Source: Candidatus Vicinibacter proximus
GTDB taxonomy: Bacteria > Bacteroidota > Bacteroidia > Chitinophagales > Saprospiraceae
Direction: 5' to 3'
DNA length: 64,000 nucleotides
Assembly (NCBI GenBank): GCA_016713905.1
Contig: JADJOE010000001.1
Span: 931,001 to 995,000, forward strand
Shown here: positions 1 to 8,892 of the stretch, one piece after another
Layout: each line of letters opens with the position of its first letter
Position numbering within the stretch: position 1 is the first letter of the stretch
Notes under the pieces: model-generated
The model's database searches: none
Seen by the model: the letters and a program-made list of their open reading frames with translations, nothing else
Told to the model about the DNA's origin: nothing
Translations under genes and position numbers: made by a program

Positions 1-17
1 AATTCATTCAGGATAAT

Positions 18-1240
18 CTATCCATGAACTACTTTGAGTACCAATTTTTTATGCATCATGTATCTTAGGATCATGGTAAAAATAATTACAAAGAGAATCC
101 CAACAACGGCTTCAATAATGAGCATGTATTTGCTGTTAAATTTATCATGCGCCCATCCGTTTATTGCCGTCATGTAGACAACAGGTAAATTCCCTAGAGA
201 CGCAAGCAATGAAAATTTTGTGGCAATGTGTTTTTACCTATGGCATACAGGATCACATAAGTAAAAGCTGCATAAATCATTCCCATGGTAAATGCATAAA
301 TCAGGACACCACCGACATAAACCGCAGGCACCATAGGGAGTACGGCCATAATAAAAGTTGTAATAGCGCATAATGCTCCACTCCCCAGGTAGGACATCCA
401 TACACCCCATTTGTCTGCGATAATTCCACCCACCACACAGCCCAATGCACTCACCAAACCACTTAAAATACCCGTTACCAGCACTACAGTATCTGCATCC
501 GTTTTCCAGTCTTCAGCAATAGCTGACCATAGGTTAGCCGCTGCTCCTGTACCAATTGGCATTAAGATTAAAATAATTACAAAAAGTGCTATGGGTATTT
601 TGATCATCTCGAGAATACCTTTACCCATTTCTTTGATTTCGTGTACAATGGATTTTTCCTTATTGTGCGGAATGTCCTTAATTTTTAAGATGATCATCCC
701 AAATAAAAGACAAGTTACGCTCAATACTATTCCCGATATCCCTACATTAAAATGTGTAGCAAGCCACAAACCGAGTCCGCCACCAAATCCGGTTCCTGCT
801 AAACTTCCTGCCTGATACCATCCTGAGGCCTTGCCTTTATCTTTTTCTTCAATGGACTTTGCCATGAAACCATTTATAGGTAACAGAATCAGTGTTGCCG
901 CCACTTGTGAAATAAATACAATAAGGGTAAGTAATGGTGCGCCCTTTGTGGTAAACGGGGTAAAACAAAGCAATAGCAGGGTGGTGACGGTAAAGAACAG
1001 TCCAATGTAAAACCATTTTCTCAAACTAAAGGAAATGTCCACCACCGGACCCCATAAAAATCTCCAGAGATTTGCTGAAGTGCCTATGGCCACAATACCT
1101 GCAGTTAGTGCAACGGGGAAGTCATTTTTAGTCAATAGGAACGGAAGTACCACTGTTACAAATCCGCTACTGATGCCGGATGGAAGCATCAGAAAAAATA
1201 TGTAAATAGGTTTTATATAAGACTGGGTTTGTATTTCCAT
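18..1240 (-). pseudogene. MFS transporter (PAT/AmpG-like), frameshifted
   Basis: Twelve-helix major facilitator superfamily carrier of the inner membrane, closest by eye to the PAT/AmpG-like branch; substrate unknown. The main frame, 1240 down to 194, begins with an ATG and a hydrophobic first helix, carries the loop after helix 2 (RFLWGPVVD) and a glycine-rich helix 5 (GWYQAGSLAGTGFGGG), and runs to about helix 10. After GKNT the frame goes wrong and stops. The expected continuation (ATKFSLLASLGNLPVVY, then the last two helices) is read in another frame down to a TAG at 18-20. The break lies near 224-230 and needs one base restored. A genuine mutation or a sequencing error are both possible. 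It stands alone, with no obvious operon partner in view. Confidence 0.8.
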
Positions 1241-1405
1241 TTTTATTGATTACACGATGATTGTTTTTTATTTTTCATTCCTATTAAGTGGGCATTCCAA
1301 TTTATAGTATTCCTTAGAGTCATCTCAAAAAAAATTAACTGCATGAAAAATAATATCCTTTTTTAGCACAGGAGAAAATACAATTCCTTATTCAATGGGA
1401 ATACA

Positions 1406-2386
1406 TTAATCCATGGGTAGACTGTCTGTTATTTCCAATACCACATTGCCTGTTTTTTGTCCGCTTTCCACATATTTATAGGCATCTACTATCTGTTCTA
1501 ATTTATAGTGTCTGTCTATTACAGGTTTGAATTCATTATTTTCCACAAGTTCTTTTAGAAATATTACATCATTTTTGGTGATGGTGGGGATTGGAAACAG
1601 GACTTTTTTACCCCCTGATAGTGGTGTAGTGAGTGCAAGAAAAACGTTTTCTGCATTTTTTCCTAATTCCGTGGAAATGTAAATTCCTTTATCTGTGAGC
1701 AGGGGTTTGCATTGTCCAAAGGATGATTTACCAACTGCATCAAAGATGAAATGAAATTTTTGTTCTGTTTTGGTGAAATCCTGTGTTTGATAATCTATCA
1801 CTTCATCAGCGCCAAGTGACTTCACCAAGGCTACATTTTTTGTGTTGCATACAGCAGTTACCCTTGTGCCAAAGTGTTTAAGGAGTTGAACAGCCGCGGA
1901 ACCTATGGCACCTGTTGCACCATAAACTAAAGCGTTTTGTCCTTTTACAATTTTAGATGCACGGATATTGTTCAATGCATAATGAGCTCCTTCTGTGATG
2001 GGCGCTCCTTCCGCAAAACTCAAATTCCCGGGCAAAAATGTGATGGCATCATTTTCTCCAATCGTCAAAAATTCTCCGTGTCCTCCCCAGGTTTTGTCAT
2101 TGTAACCAAAAACTTTATCGCCTTTTTTGAACATCGTTACATTTTTTCCAACTTCCTCAACCACACCTGCAAATTCACAGCCTAAAATTGGTTGATTTGG
2201 CCGAAAGAGTCCACTCCAAAAACGCGAAATAAAATATTCTGCACTGCGAAAACCGGCATCTGTCCGAGTGACTGTGGAGGCAAATACTTTAACCAAAACT
2301 TCCTGGTCATTTGGCAATGGTTTAGAAACTTCCCTTATGCTTACTACTTCAGGGGGACCGTAAACGGTATGAACTGCTGCTTTCAT
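1406..2386 (-). CDS. MDR-family NAD(P)H quinone oxidoreductase-like / zinc-independent alcohol dehydrogenase
   Basis: Medium-chain dehydrogenase/reductase of 326 residues, the usual length. The N-terminal GroES-like half contains LGCEFAGVVEEVGKN. The Rossmann half carries the cofactor loop YGATGAIGSAAVQLLKHFG near residue 155. The position where zinc alcohol dehydrogenases have the catalytic cysteine reads TVTRTDAGFR, so the catalytic zinc ligands are absent and a quinone- or enone-reducing, NADPH-using enzyme is more likely than a true alcohol dehydrogenase. It is probably cytosolic. It lies just downstream (minus strand) of the last copy of the direct repeat that precedes each adhesin gene of the neighbouring array, so it may share that leader. 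Substrate not predictable. Confidence 0.85.
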   Translation of the reverse strand: MKAAVHTVYGPPEVVSIREVSKPLPNDQEVLVKVFASTVTRTDAGFRSAEYFISRFWSGLFRPNQPILGCEFAGVVEEVGKNVTMFKKGDKVFGYNDKTWGGHGEFLTIGENDAITFLPGNLSFAEGAPITEGAHYALNNIRASKIVKGQNALVYGATGAIGSAAVQLLKHFGTRVTAVCNTKNVALVKSLGADEVIDYQTQDFTKTEQKFHFIFDAVGKSSFGQCKPLLTDKGIYISTELGKNAENVFLALTTPLSGGKKVLFPIPTITKNDVIFLKELVENNEFKPVIDRHYKLEQIVDAYKYVESGQKTGNVVLEITDSLPMD

Positions 2387-2441
2387 AAAGAAATTATTTT
2401 AAGATTCATGGATGGTAACAAGATTAGAACGATAATTTGCT

Positions 2442-2611
2442 GACTTCCTCATAAAAGTGGACAGAAAGTTAAGTTAAAAACCAGAATCCAAAGAAATTAA
2501 TTAGGTATTCATTGGACACAATGAACATGCAATATACAGAGGATTAAATTGCGAAGTATTCTTTAGAGGAAAAGACATAAAATAGATGAAAAATAATGGT
2601 TAAAATATTTT
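2442..2611 (-). repeat. Array direct repeat U, copy 1 (orphan copy, upstream of the MDR gene)
   Basis: About 170 bp nearly identical to the segments at 5386-5555, 8664-8833 and 11949-12118. In the other three positions it sits directly upstream of an adhesin ATG; here the downstream gene on the minus strand is the MDR oxidoreductase instead. It begins with GACTTCCTCATAAAAGTGG on the plus strand. It probably contains the leader or promoter of the adhesins, but I see no clean TAnnTTTG box in it. Confidence 0.8.
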
Positions 2612-2736
2612 TAATTTTGAATGGGATTGCCATATATGGTTCAGTTATTTTGGTAATTCTTAATAAATTTACTACCTTATCAAAGTAACATCCCCCTTAA
2701 TTAAAAATCTTTGCCCTGCCGCATTTTCCCAATTAA

Positions 2737-5379
2737 TTAAATAAATATATACATTAGGTAGACATGGATGGTTATTGACCATCCCATCCCACCATTACAA
2801 TTGGATCCCATACCATTAGGATGTGATTTACAGGAGTAGACTTGTTGACCCCATCTCTCGAACAATTGTATAGAAATTATTTTACTTCTGGAATCTGAGA
2901 ATGTTATATTCCAAGTGTCATTTTTGGAATCTGCATTCGGTGAGAAAATATTTGGAATATATATTTCGGAAGTTTGATTCTTGACACGAATAAATATAGA
3001 ATCTATTGCTGTACACCCATTACCATCACTTACTTCAAGATAGTAGGTTCCATCATGAATAGCCGTTATTTCTGGATTTTGACATTCAGTGCAAGATAAA
3101 TATTCTGATGGGAACCATCTGAATCTATTCACATTCATAGCATGTAAACCACTTAATGTATGAGTGCCTCCATAAATTAGTTCTAATGTATCATCAAGGT
3201 CTACATAAATATCTTCGTATGGAATGACTTTATAATGGATTAATGAATCGCATGAATGTATATTCGATTTATGAACAGTGAATTCGCTTGCTGTATTATA
3301 CCATAATTGCTCAATCTGGACCGAGTCTCCAATACAGTAATAGAATGTAATCGTTGTGGGTTCAGGAATAGGATAGAGGTGTATTTCTGTCATATGGAAT
3401 GAATCACAACCATATTGATTATTGAAATGAGTTATTATGATGGTTGAGTCATGATACCAAATATTATCAATCTGCATAGAATCCCCATTACAGATGTTAT
3501 GTATAGTACGTGAAGCTGGAGAGATAGGATAATTAATGATGTTAATACTTACAATAGAATCGCAACCATTTTGACCTAACCGCTTAAATTGTAAAATAGT
3601 ATCTTTTTTATACCAAATACCATTTACATAAATTGAATCTCCATAACAAATTGAAATTTCTTGTTTTGTCTCCTTAATAGGTAAAACCTTAATAGAAACT
3701 TGAATAGAGGTATCACAATTCTCAGGTCCAAAAAAATTCATTTTTAAAATAGTATCCCTTATAACAGCTGATAAAAGTATTGTGGAATCATTTGCACCTG
3801 AACTAGAAATCCAACTACCAGAATCATATATTAAAGTAGCTGACTCCCCCTGACAAACTAAAGTATCAATTTGAAGCCATCGGAAATCCGAAGGACAATG
3901 ACATCTCCCAACATTAACGTGCATTGTATCGGATTTGTATCCGCAAGGTATTTCATAGGAAACAATAATTCGATAGATTCCCTCATGTTCAAAATTAGCC
4001 TTAAGTGTATCTCCATTTTCTAAAATGTTTCCACCATCAGGTAATGTCCACACAAGTTTTTCATGAGGACAAGGATCTGTCAAGTACCATTTTGATGTAT
4101 CAGAGCGGCAAATCGAATTAGGTCCTCGCATATATGCTTTATAAGGCCACATTAACCCTGAAGGGTATTGAGGAGCTGCTAAGCCTGTTTGACTTCCCAC
4201 ATTAATATATCGAGGAATGAAACCACAATCAGGGTAAGGTTTATTAGGCTCTGGTATCAAATGAATATAATTTTGCCAAAAGCTAGTCATATACATCCTA
4301 CCATCAGGTCCTAATACTGGGCTTCCTCGATTACCTAATTTAAAGGAGGAAAAATCAAATACCTTAAGGCTATTCATCATCGACACAGAATCTATCACGC
4401 TCAAATCAAATTGCCATAGAGAATTTGTTTTAACATATAAATACCGGTTATCAGGACTATACTCGCATGAATACACTGTATTTGTTAGCATACCACCAGG
4501 TAAAACAATAGTTATTTGGGTCAGAAAACTCACCTGCCCTGTAGCCGGATCAAAATTGTGAATTTCAATAAATTGAGGTTGGTCAGGATGACTAGATGTA
4601 ATTTCAGTTAAAAGCCTCCCATCATGGCTAGGTTTTAGATAGCCAGCATTTGCCCAATAAGGAATACTTGCAGAATTAAAAAGATGTTCGAATCCTGATT
4701 TGCTAATCACAGGTGAGGGAGCAAGACCTAAATCGGTTAATAGCCAGGCATAGAAGGCATTTCCAGTTCCTTTCATGCCGATCACCCACCAGTCCTTTCC
4801 ATTGCAATGCCTAATTGCAGTGATCTTTTCGGATGTGGTATCTAATAGAGTTACTCTTTGAACCAAACTCTTTGTTTTAATATTGTAAACTGAGTAATAT
4901 AGATTTTCTGGGTCATTAAAAGATTTCAGAGCAGCATCCATATGAAAAACATAATACAAGCTGTCCTGCCCAGGCTTTGCCAATATCAGACTCATCGTTG
5001 TGGAAGTGTTACTTAACAATTCGGCAGCAGTAAACCTGATAGAATTACCTTGTCCATTATACACATGATGCCCTTCAGTATAAATTGCTAAGCTACCGTC
5101 AGGTTTACAATAGCTCGTATGTCCTTCATAAATATCCGCATTAAGACCGCCAATAATATTGGGTGTCCCATTAGACCAATCAATTCCATGTTTATCTCCT
5201 ATTAGCCAGATATTCATTTCCTTACCTGTAGGGCAAGTATCAGAGCTGATAATTATTTGATTGTTGAAAACTAATGGTGTGGGTGTTAATTCATATTTAA
5301 ATCCATATACCTTAAATGGAAAAATTAGCAAAATGATTAGCGTGGCTAAGTTTTGTAATGCTAAAAAGCTCAATTTCAT
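2737..5379 (-). CDS. T9SS type B secreted surface protein, array member 1 (C-terminus frameshifted)
   Basis: Cell-surface protein of 880 residues. A signal peptide (MKLSFLALQNLATLIILLI...) and the first ~52 residues match the other two array members exactly; the next ~400 residues form a propeller-like N-terminal region that differs from them. It then has cysteine modules of the form CxGDS...WY...GCDS (three here), a PKD-like segment and the gliding-motility-associated C-terminal (CHU_C) domain, SEIYIPNIFSPNADSKNDTWN. One C is missing near 2793 compared with the other copies, so the last ~25 residues are replaced by an unrelated tail ending at 2737. The undamaged frame would end at the TAG at 2672-2674. 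If real, the lesion should spoil T9SS recognition. Confidence 0.85.
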   Translation of the reverse strand: MKLSFLALQNLATLIILLIFPFKVYGFKYELTPTPLVFNNQIIISSDTCPTGKEMNIWLIGDKHGIDWSNGTPNIIGGLNADIYEGHTSYCKPDGSLAIYTEGHHVYNGQGNSIRFTAAELLSNTSTTMSLILAKPGQDSLYYVFHMDAALKSFNDPENLYYSVYNIKTKSLVQRVTLLDTTSEKITAIRHCNGKDWWVIGMKGTGNAFYAWLLTDLGLAPSPVISKSGFEHLFNSASIPYWANAGYLKPSHDGRLLTEITSSHPDQPQFIEIHNFDPATGQVSFLTQITIVLPGGMLTNTVYSCEYSPDNRYLYVKTNSLWQFDLSVIDSVSMMNSLKVFDFSSFKLGNRGSPVLGPDGRMYMTSFWQNYIHLIPEPNKPYPDCGFIPRYINVGSQTGLAAPQYPSGLMWPYKAYMRGPNSICRSDTSKWYLTDPCPHEKLVWTLPDGGNILENGDTLKANFEHEGIYRIIVSYEIPCGYKSDTMHVNVGRCHCPSDFRWLQIDTLVCQGESATLIYDSGSWISSSGANDSTILLSAVIRDTILKMNFFGPENCDTSIQVSIKVLPIKETKQEISICYGDSIYVNGIWYKKDTILQFKRLGQNGCDSIVSINIINYPISPASRTIHNICNGDSMQIDNIWYHDSTIIITHFNNQYGCDSFHMTEIHLYPIPEPTTITFYYCIGDSVQIEQLWYNTASEFTVHKSNIHSCDSLIHYKVIPYEDIYVDLDDTLELIYGGTHTLSGLHAMNVNRFRWFPSEYLSCTECQNPEITAIHDGTYYLEVSDGNGCTAIDSIFIRVKNQTSEIYIPNIFSPNADSKNDTWNITFSDSRSKIISIQLFERWGQQVYSCKSHPNGMGSNCNGGMGWSITIHVYLMYIFI

Positions 5380-5385
5380 AAAGTA

Positions 5386-5555
5386 GACTTCCTCATAAAA
5401 GTGGACAGAAAGTTAAGTTAAAAACCAGAATCCAAAGAAATTAATTAGGTATTCATTGGACACAATGAACATGCAATATACAGAGGATTAAATTGCGAAG
5501 TATTCTTTAGAGGAAAAGACATAAAATAGATGAAAAATAATGGTTAAAATAATTT
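5386..5555 (-). repeat. Array direct repeat U, copy 2
   Basis: About 170 bp directly upstream of array member 1, nearly identical to the three other U copies. The shared sequence continues beyond it into the 3' end of the next gene, so the recombining unit is gene plus spacer. Confidence 0.85.
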
Positions 5556-5615
5556 TAATTTTGAATGGGATTACCATATATGGTTCAGTTATTTTGGTAA
5601 TTCTTAATAAATTTA

Positions 5616-8600
5616 CTACCTTATCAAAGTAACATCCCCCTTAATTAAAAATCTTTGCCCTGCCGCATTTTCCCAATTAATTAAATAAATATATACATTA
5701 GGTAGACATGGATGGTTATTGACCATCCCATCCCACCCATTACAATTGGATCCCATACCATTAGGATGTGATTTACAGGAGTAGACTTGTTGACCCCATC
5801 TCTCGAACAATTGTATAGAAATTATTTTACTTCTGGAATCTGAGAATGTTATATTCCAAGTGTCATTTTTGGAATCTGCATTCGGTGAGAAAATATTTGG
5901 AATATATATTTCGGAAGTTTGATTCTTGACACGAATAAATATAGAATCTATTGCTGTACACCCATTACCATCACTTACTTCAAGAGAGTATGTTCCATCA
6001 TGAATAGCCGTTATTTCTGGATTTTGACATTCAGTGCAAGATAAATATTCTGATGGGAACCATCTGAATCTATTCACATTCATAGCATGTAAACCACTTA
6101 ATGTATGAGTGCCTCCATAAATTAGTTCTAATGTATCATCAAGGTCTACATAAATATCTTCGTATGGAATGACTTTATAATGGATTAATGAATCGCATGA
6201 ATGTATATTCGATTTATGAACAGTGAATTCGCTTGCTGTAGTATACCATAATTGCTCAATCTGGACCGAGTCTCCAATACAGTAATAGAATGTAATCGTT
6301 GTGGGTTCAGGAATAGGATAGAGGTGTATTTCTGTCATATGGAATGAATCACAACCATATTGATTATTGAAATGAGTTATTATGATGGTTGAGTCATGAT
6401 ACCAAATATTATCAATCTGAATAGAATCCCCATTACAGATGTTATGTATAGTACGTGAAGCTGGAGAGATAGGATAATTAATGATGTTAATACTTACAAT
6501 AGAATCACAACCATATTGACTCGAATATTTGCTCAGAAATGAAGTATCATGCAAATAATAAGTTCCTTGGTAGAATACCGAATCCTTGATACACTTGTTT
6601 AAGTTTAAGGTCTCATGAAATGATGGAAATACGGCTACATTATAAACATAAATAGAATCACATCCTTCTTGGTTATTCCAAATAATAGTATCACTTTCAT
6701 TTGAAGTTATCCATTTTCCTCCATTTGGATTGAATATCCATACTGAATCTCCTTCACAGATCTTAAGGTTTGTTGTAAATGATTCAGACTGTTTAGTTTT
6801 TAATGAAATTAATACAACAGAATCACATCCTAGTTTATTAGATAATAATATTCTTAGTTCATCATCTTGGTGGTACCATTGGTTCTGGATGTATACAGAG
6901 TCACCTTGGCAGAATTCCAGTACTGTGTGACTACTGTCGATAGGAATCACACGAATTTTGACATTGATTAAAGTATCACAAGCGTCTGGATAAGTCAGAT
7001 AGATCTTTAACAATGTATCTTTCTGAAGGTCAGGTATCGTTACTAATGGATTAGGCAGAAGAATACCATTTATAAGATAGGAACTTGCATTCGTCTTAAA
7101 TGATATCGTGGATGTATTACCCACACACACCAGTGTATCAGCTTGTGTCAGACTAAATTGGTGGGCGCAATGACAGCGATTAACCTGTACTCTATGGGTA
7201 TCAGATTTAAAACCACAACGAATCGGATATGCTGCTATGACTCTATACATGCCAGTGTCAAGAAACATCACAGCTAGGCTATCTCCTGACTTGTTTACAA
7301 TATTTCCACCATCAGGCAGCATCCATTCTGTCACATGAGGACAAGCCTCTTTCACAAGGAAATGAGCCAGACTATCCTTACATATTATTTTCTTTCCTTG
7401 AACTACAGCCCTATAAGGTCTTTCTAAACCTACTGCAAAATTTGGTGCACTTAGACCTGACTTACCTCCCAGATAGAAGTCATTAAGCTTAAGTTCACAA
7501 GCCTGACCATACTCATTGGGCTGATGTATGACATGTAGTGTCTTAAAAAACTTCATGAATGTGGTAATATAGATTCTATCATCTCTGCCTAGAACGGGTC
7601 CTCCCACACCAAAACCCAATTGGTGAATTATTCTGTTAATTCGTTTTCTCACAACAGATGAATCAGGATCCAGAAGGTCCACTTGAAATATTACATCAAA
7701 TGTATCTGCACTAGTAAGATAAACTTTGGAGTCATCGGCTGAAAATGCAGCACCTGTAAGTTCTTTTCTATTTTTAGCTGTTGTAATTGTATCAAATAAA
7801 TCATACCCGTTTGAGATTATGCCTGTACTTGGATCGAATTGATGCAATTCTACCTGACTTGGATGTCCCAAAGTACATTCAATAAGGTATTCACCAGAAT
7901 TGGATATGGCTAATTCACCTGTTTTGTACTGTTCATTTGATATATTATGTATATTCCCAGATATAGATGTTACTATTTGATTGAATTGAATACCGCTGGT
8001 GTCTAATAGGAATGAATAAAAGACCTCTGTTACTGCATTCTGACATATAATCCACCAATCACGTCCATTACAATGTTTAACTGCCAGCACTTGTTCGGAA
8101 CTGGAATCTATGAGTACCTGTTCTGGAGTCACTACTGCGCCAAGTCCACTATCCTGACTCATATCTATCTGGACATATCTCAATTTATAAGGTGGTGCAC
8201 CAAGGGTGGGATAATTATCTGGTGAGAAGAAATAATATAAGGAATCACTACCGGGCTGAGGCACGATAGCGCACATGACTGAAGATGGATTAGAGAATCG
8301 AGGACACCCCGCCATGATCTGATGATTCCGATTATAGATGTAATCATTATCTGAATAGAAGAGTAGATTGCCCTGTTTATCACAGATGCTCGAATGCCCT
8401 TCTCCAATACCTAAGGCACTGTAGAAGAATGAATCTGGCTGAGGTGTTCCAGAACGCCAATCTATCCCATGAGTACCCATATACCAGATCGACGTCTCTA
8501 ATCCAGTAGGACAAGTATCAGAGCTGATAATTATTTGATTGTTGAAAACTAATGGTGTGGGTGTTAATTCATATTTAAATCCATATACCTTAAATGGAAA

Positions 8601-8657
8601 AATTAGCAAAATGATTAGCGTGGCTAAGTTTTGTAATGCTAAAAAGCTCAATTTCAT
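5616..8657 (-). CDS. T9SS type B secreted surface protein, array member 2 (intact)
   Basis: The intact member, 1013 residues. Signal peptide at 1-26, then a region of about 450 residues built of blades resembling a WD/YVTN-type propeller (for example HCNGRDWWIICQ and GPVLGRDDRIYITTF). Six cysteine modules follow, each with C-x-G-D-S-V (or C-x-x-D-S), a W/Y-Y pair and a closing GCDS or SCDS. A PKD-like segment (SPEYLSCTEC-type, here FPSEYLSCTECQNP) leads to the CHU_C sorting domain ending FLIKGDVTLIR, which directs secretion by T9SS and surface attachment. Member 3 is its close paralogue along nearly the whole length; member 1 shares only the two ends. Likely an adhesin or matrix protein; ligand unknown. 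Confidence 0.88.
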   Translation of the reverse strand: MKLSFLALQNLATLIILLIFPFKVYGFKYELTPTPLVFNNQIIISSDTCPTGLETSIWYMGTHGIDWRSGTPQPDSFFYSALGIGEGHSSICDKQGNLLFYSDNDYIYNRNHQIMAGCPRFSNPSSVMCAIVPQPGSDSLYYFFSPDNYPTLGAPPYKLRYVQIDMSQDSGLGAVVTPEQVLIDSSSEQVLAVKHCNGRDWWIICQNAVTEVFYSFLLDTSGIQFNQIVTSISGNIHNISNEQYKTGELAISNSGEYLIECTLGHPSQVELHQFDPSTGIISNGYDLFDTITTAKNRKELTGAAFSADDSKVYLTSADTFDVIFQVDLLDPDSSVVRKRINRIIHQLGFGVGGPVLGRDDRIYITTFMKFFKTLHVIHQPNEYGQACELKLNDFYLGGKSGLSAPNFAVGLERPYRAVVQGKKIICKDSLAHFLVKEACPHVTEWMLPDGGNIVNKSGDSLAVMFLDTGMYRVIAAYPIRCGFKSDTHRVQVNRCHCAHQFSLTQADTLVCVGNTSTISFKTNASSYLINGILLPNPLVTIPDLQKDTLLKIYLTYPDACDTLINVKIRVIPIDSSHTVLEFCQGDSVYIQNQWYHQDDELRILLSNKLGCDSVVLISLKTKQSESFTTNLKICEGDSVWIFNPNGGKWITSNESDTIIWNNQEGCDSIYVYNVAVFPSFHETLNLNKCIKDSVFYQGTYYLHDTSFLSKYSSQYGCDSIVSINIINYPISPASRTIHNICNGDSIQIDNIWYHDSTIIITHFNNQYGCDSFHMTEIHLYPIPEPTTITFYYCIGDSVQIEQLWYTTASEFTVHKSNIHSCDSLIHYKVIPYEDIYVDLDDTLELIYGGTHTLSGLHAMNVNRFRWFPSEYLSCTECQNPEITAIHDGTYSLEVSDGNGCTAIDSIFIRVKNQTSEIYIPNIFSPNADSKNDTWNITFSDSRSKIISIQLFERWGQQVYSCKSHPNGMGSNCNGWDGMVNNHPCLPNVYIYLINWENAAGQRFLIKGDVTLIR

Positions 8658-8663
8658 AAAGTA

Positions 8664-8833
8664 GACTTCCTCATAAAAGTGGACAGAAAGTTAAGTTAAA
8701 AACCAGAATCCAAAGAAATTAATTAGGTATTCATTGGACACAATGAACATGCAATATACAGAGGAATAAATTGCGAAGTATTCTTTAGAGGAAAAGATAT
8801 AAAATAGATGAAAAATAATGGTTAAAATATTTT
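8664..8833 (-). repeat. Array direct repeat U, copy 3
   Basis: About 170 bp upstream of array member 2, matching the other U copies apart from a few substitutions (for example GAGGAATAAATTG in place of GAGGATTAAATTG). Confidence 0.85.
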
Positions 8834-8892
8834 TATTTTGAATGGGATTACCATATATGGTTCAGTTAGTTTGGTAATTCTTAATAAATTTA

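Noticed and set aside
2442..2611. U repeat as an insertion-sequence end
   Set aside because: No transposase, no terminal inversion and no target duplication; it behaves as a direct repeat tied to the adhesin genes.
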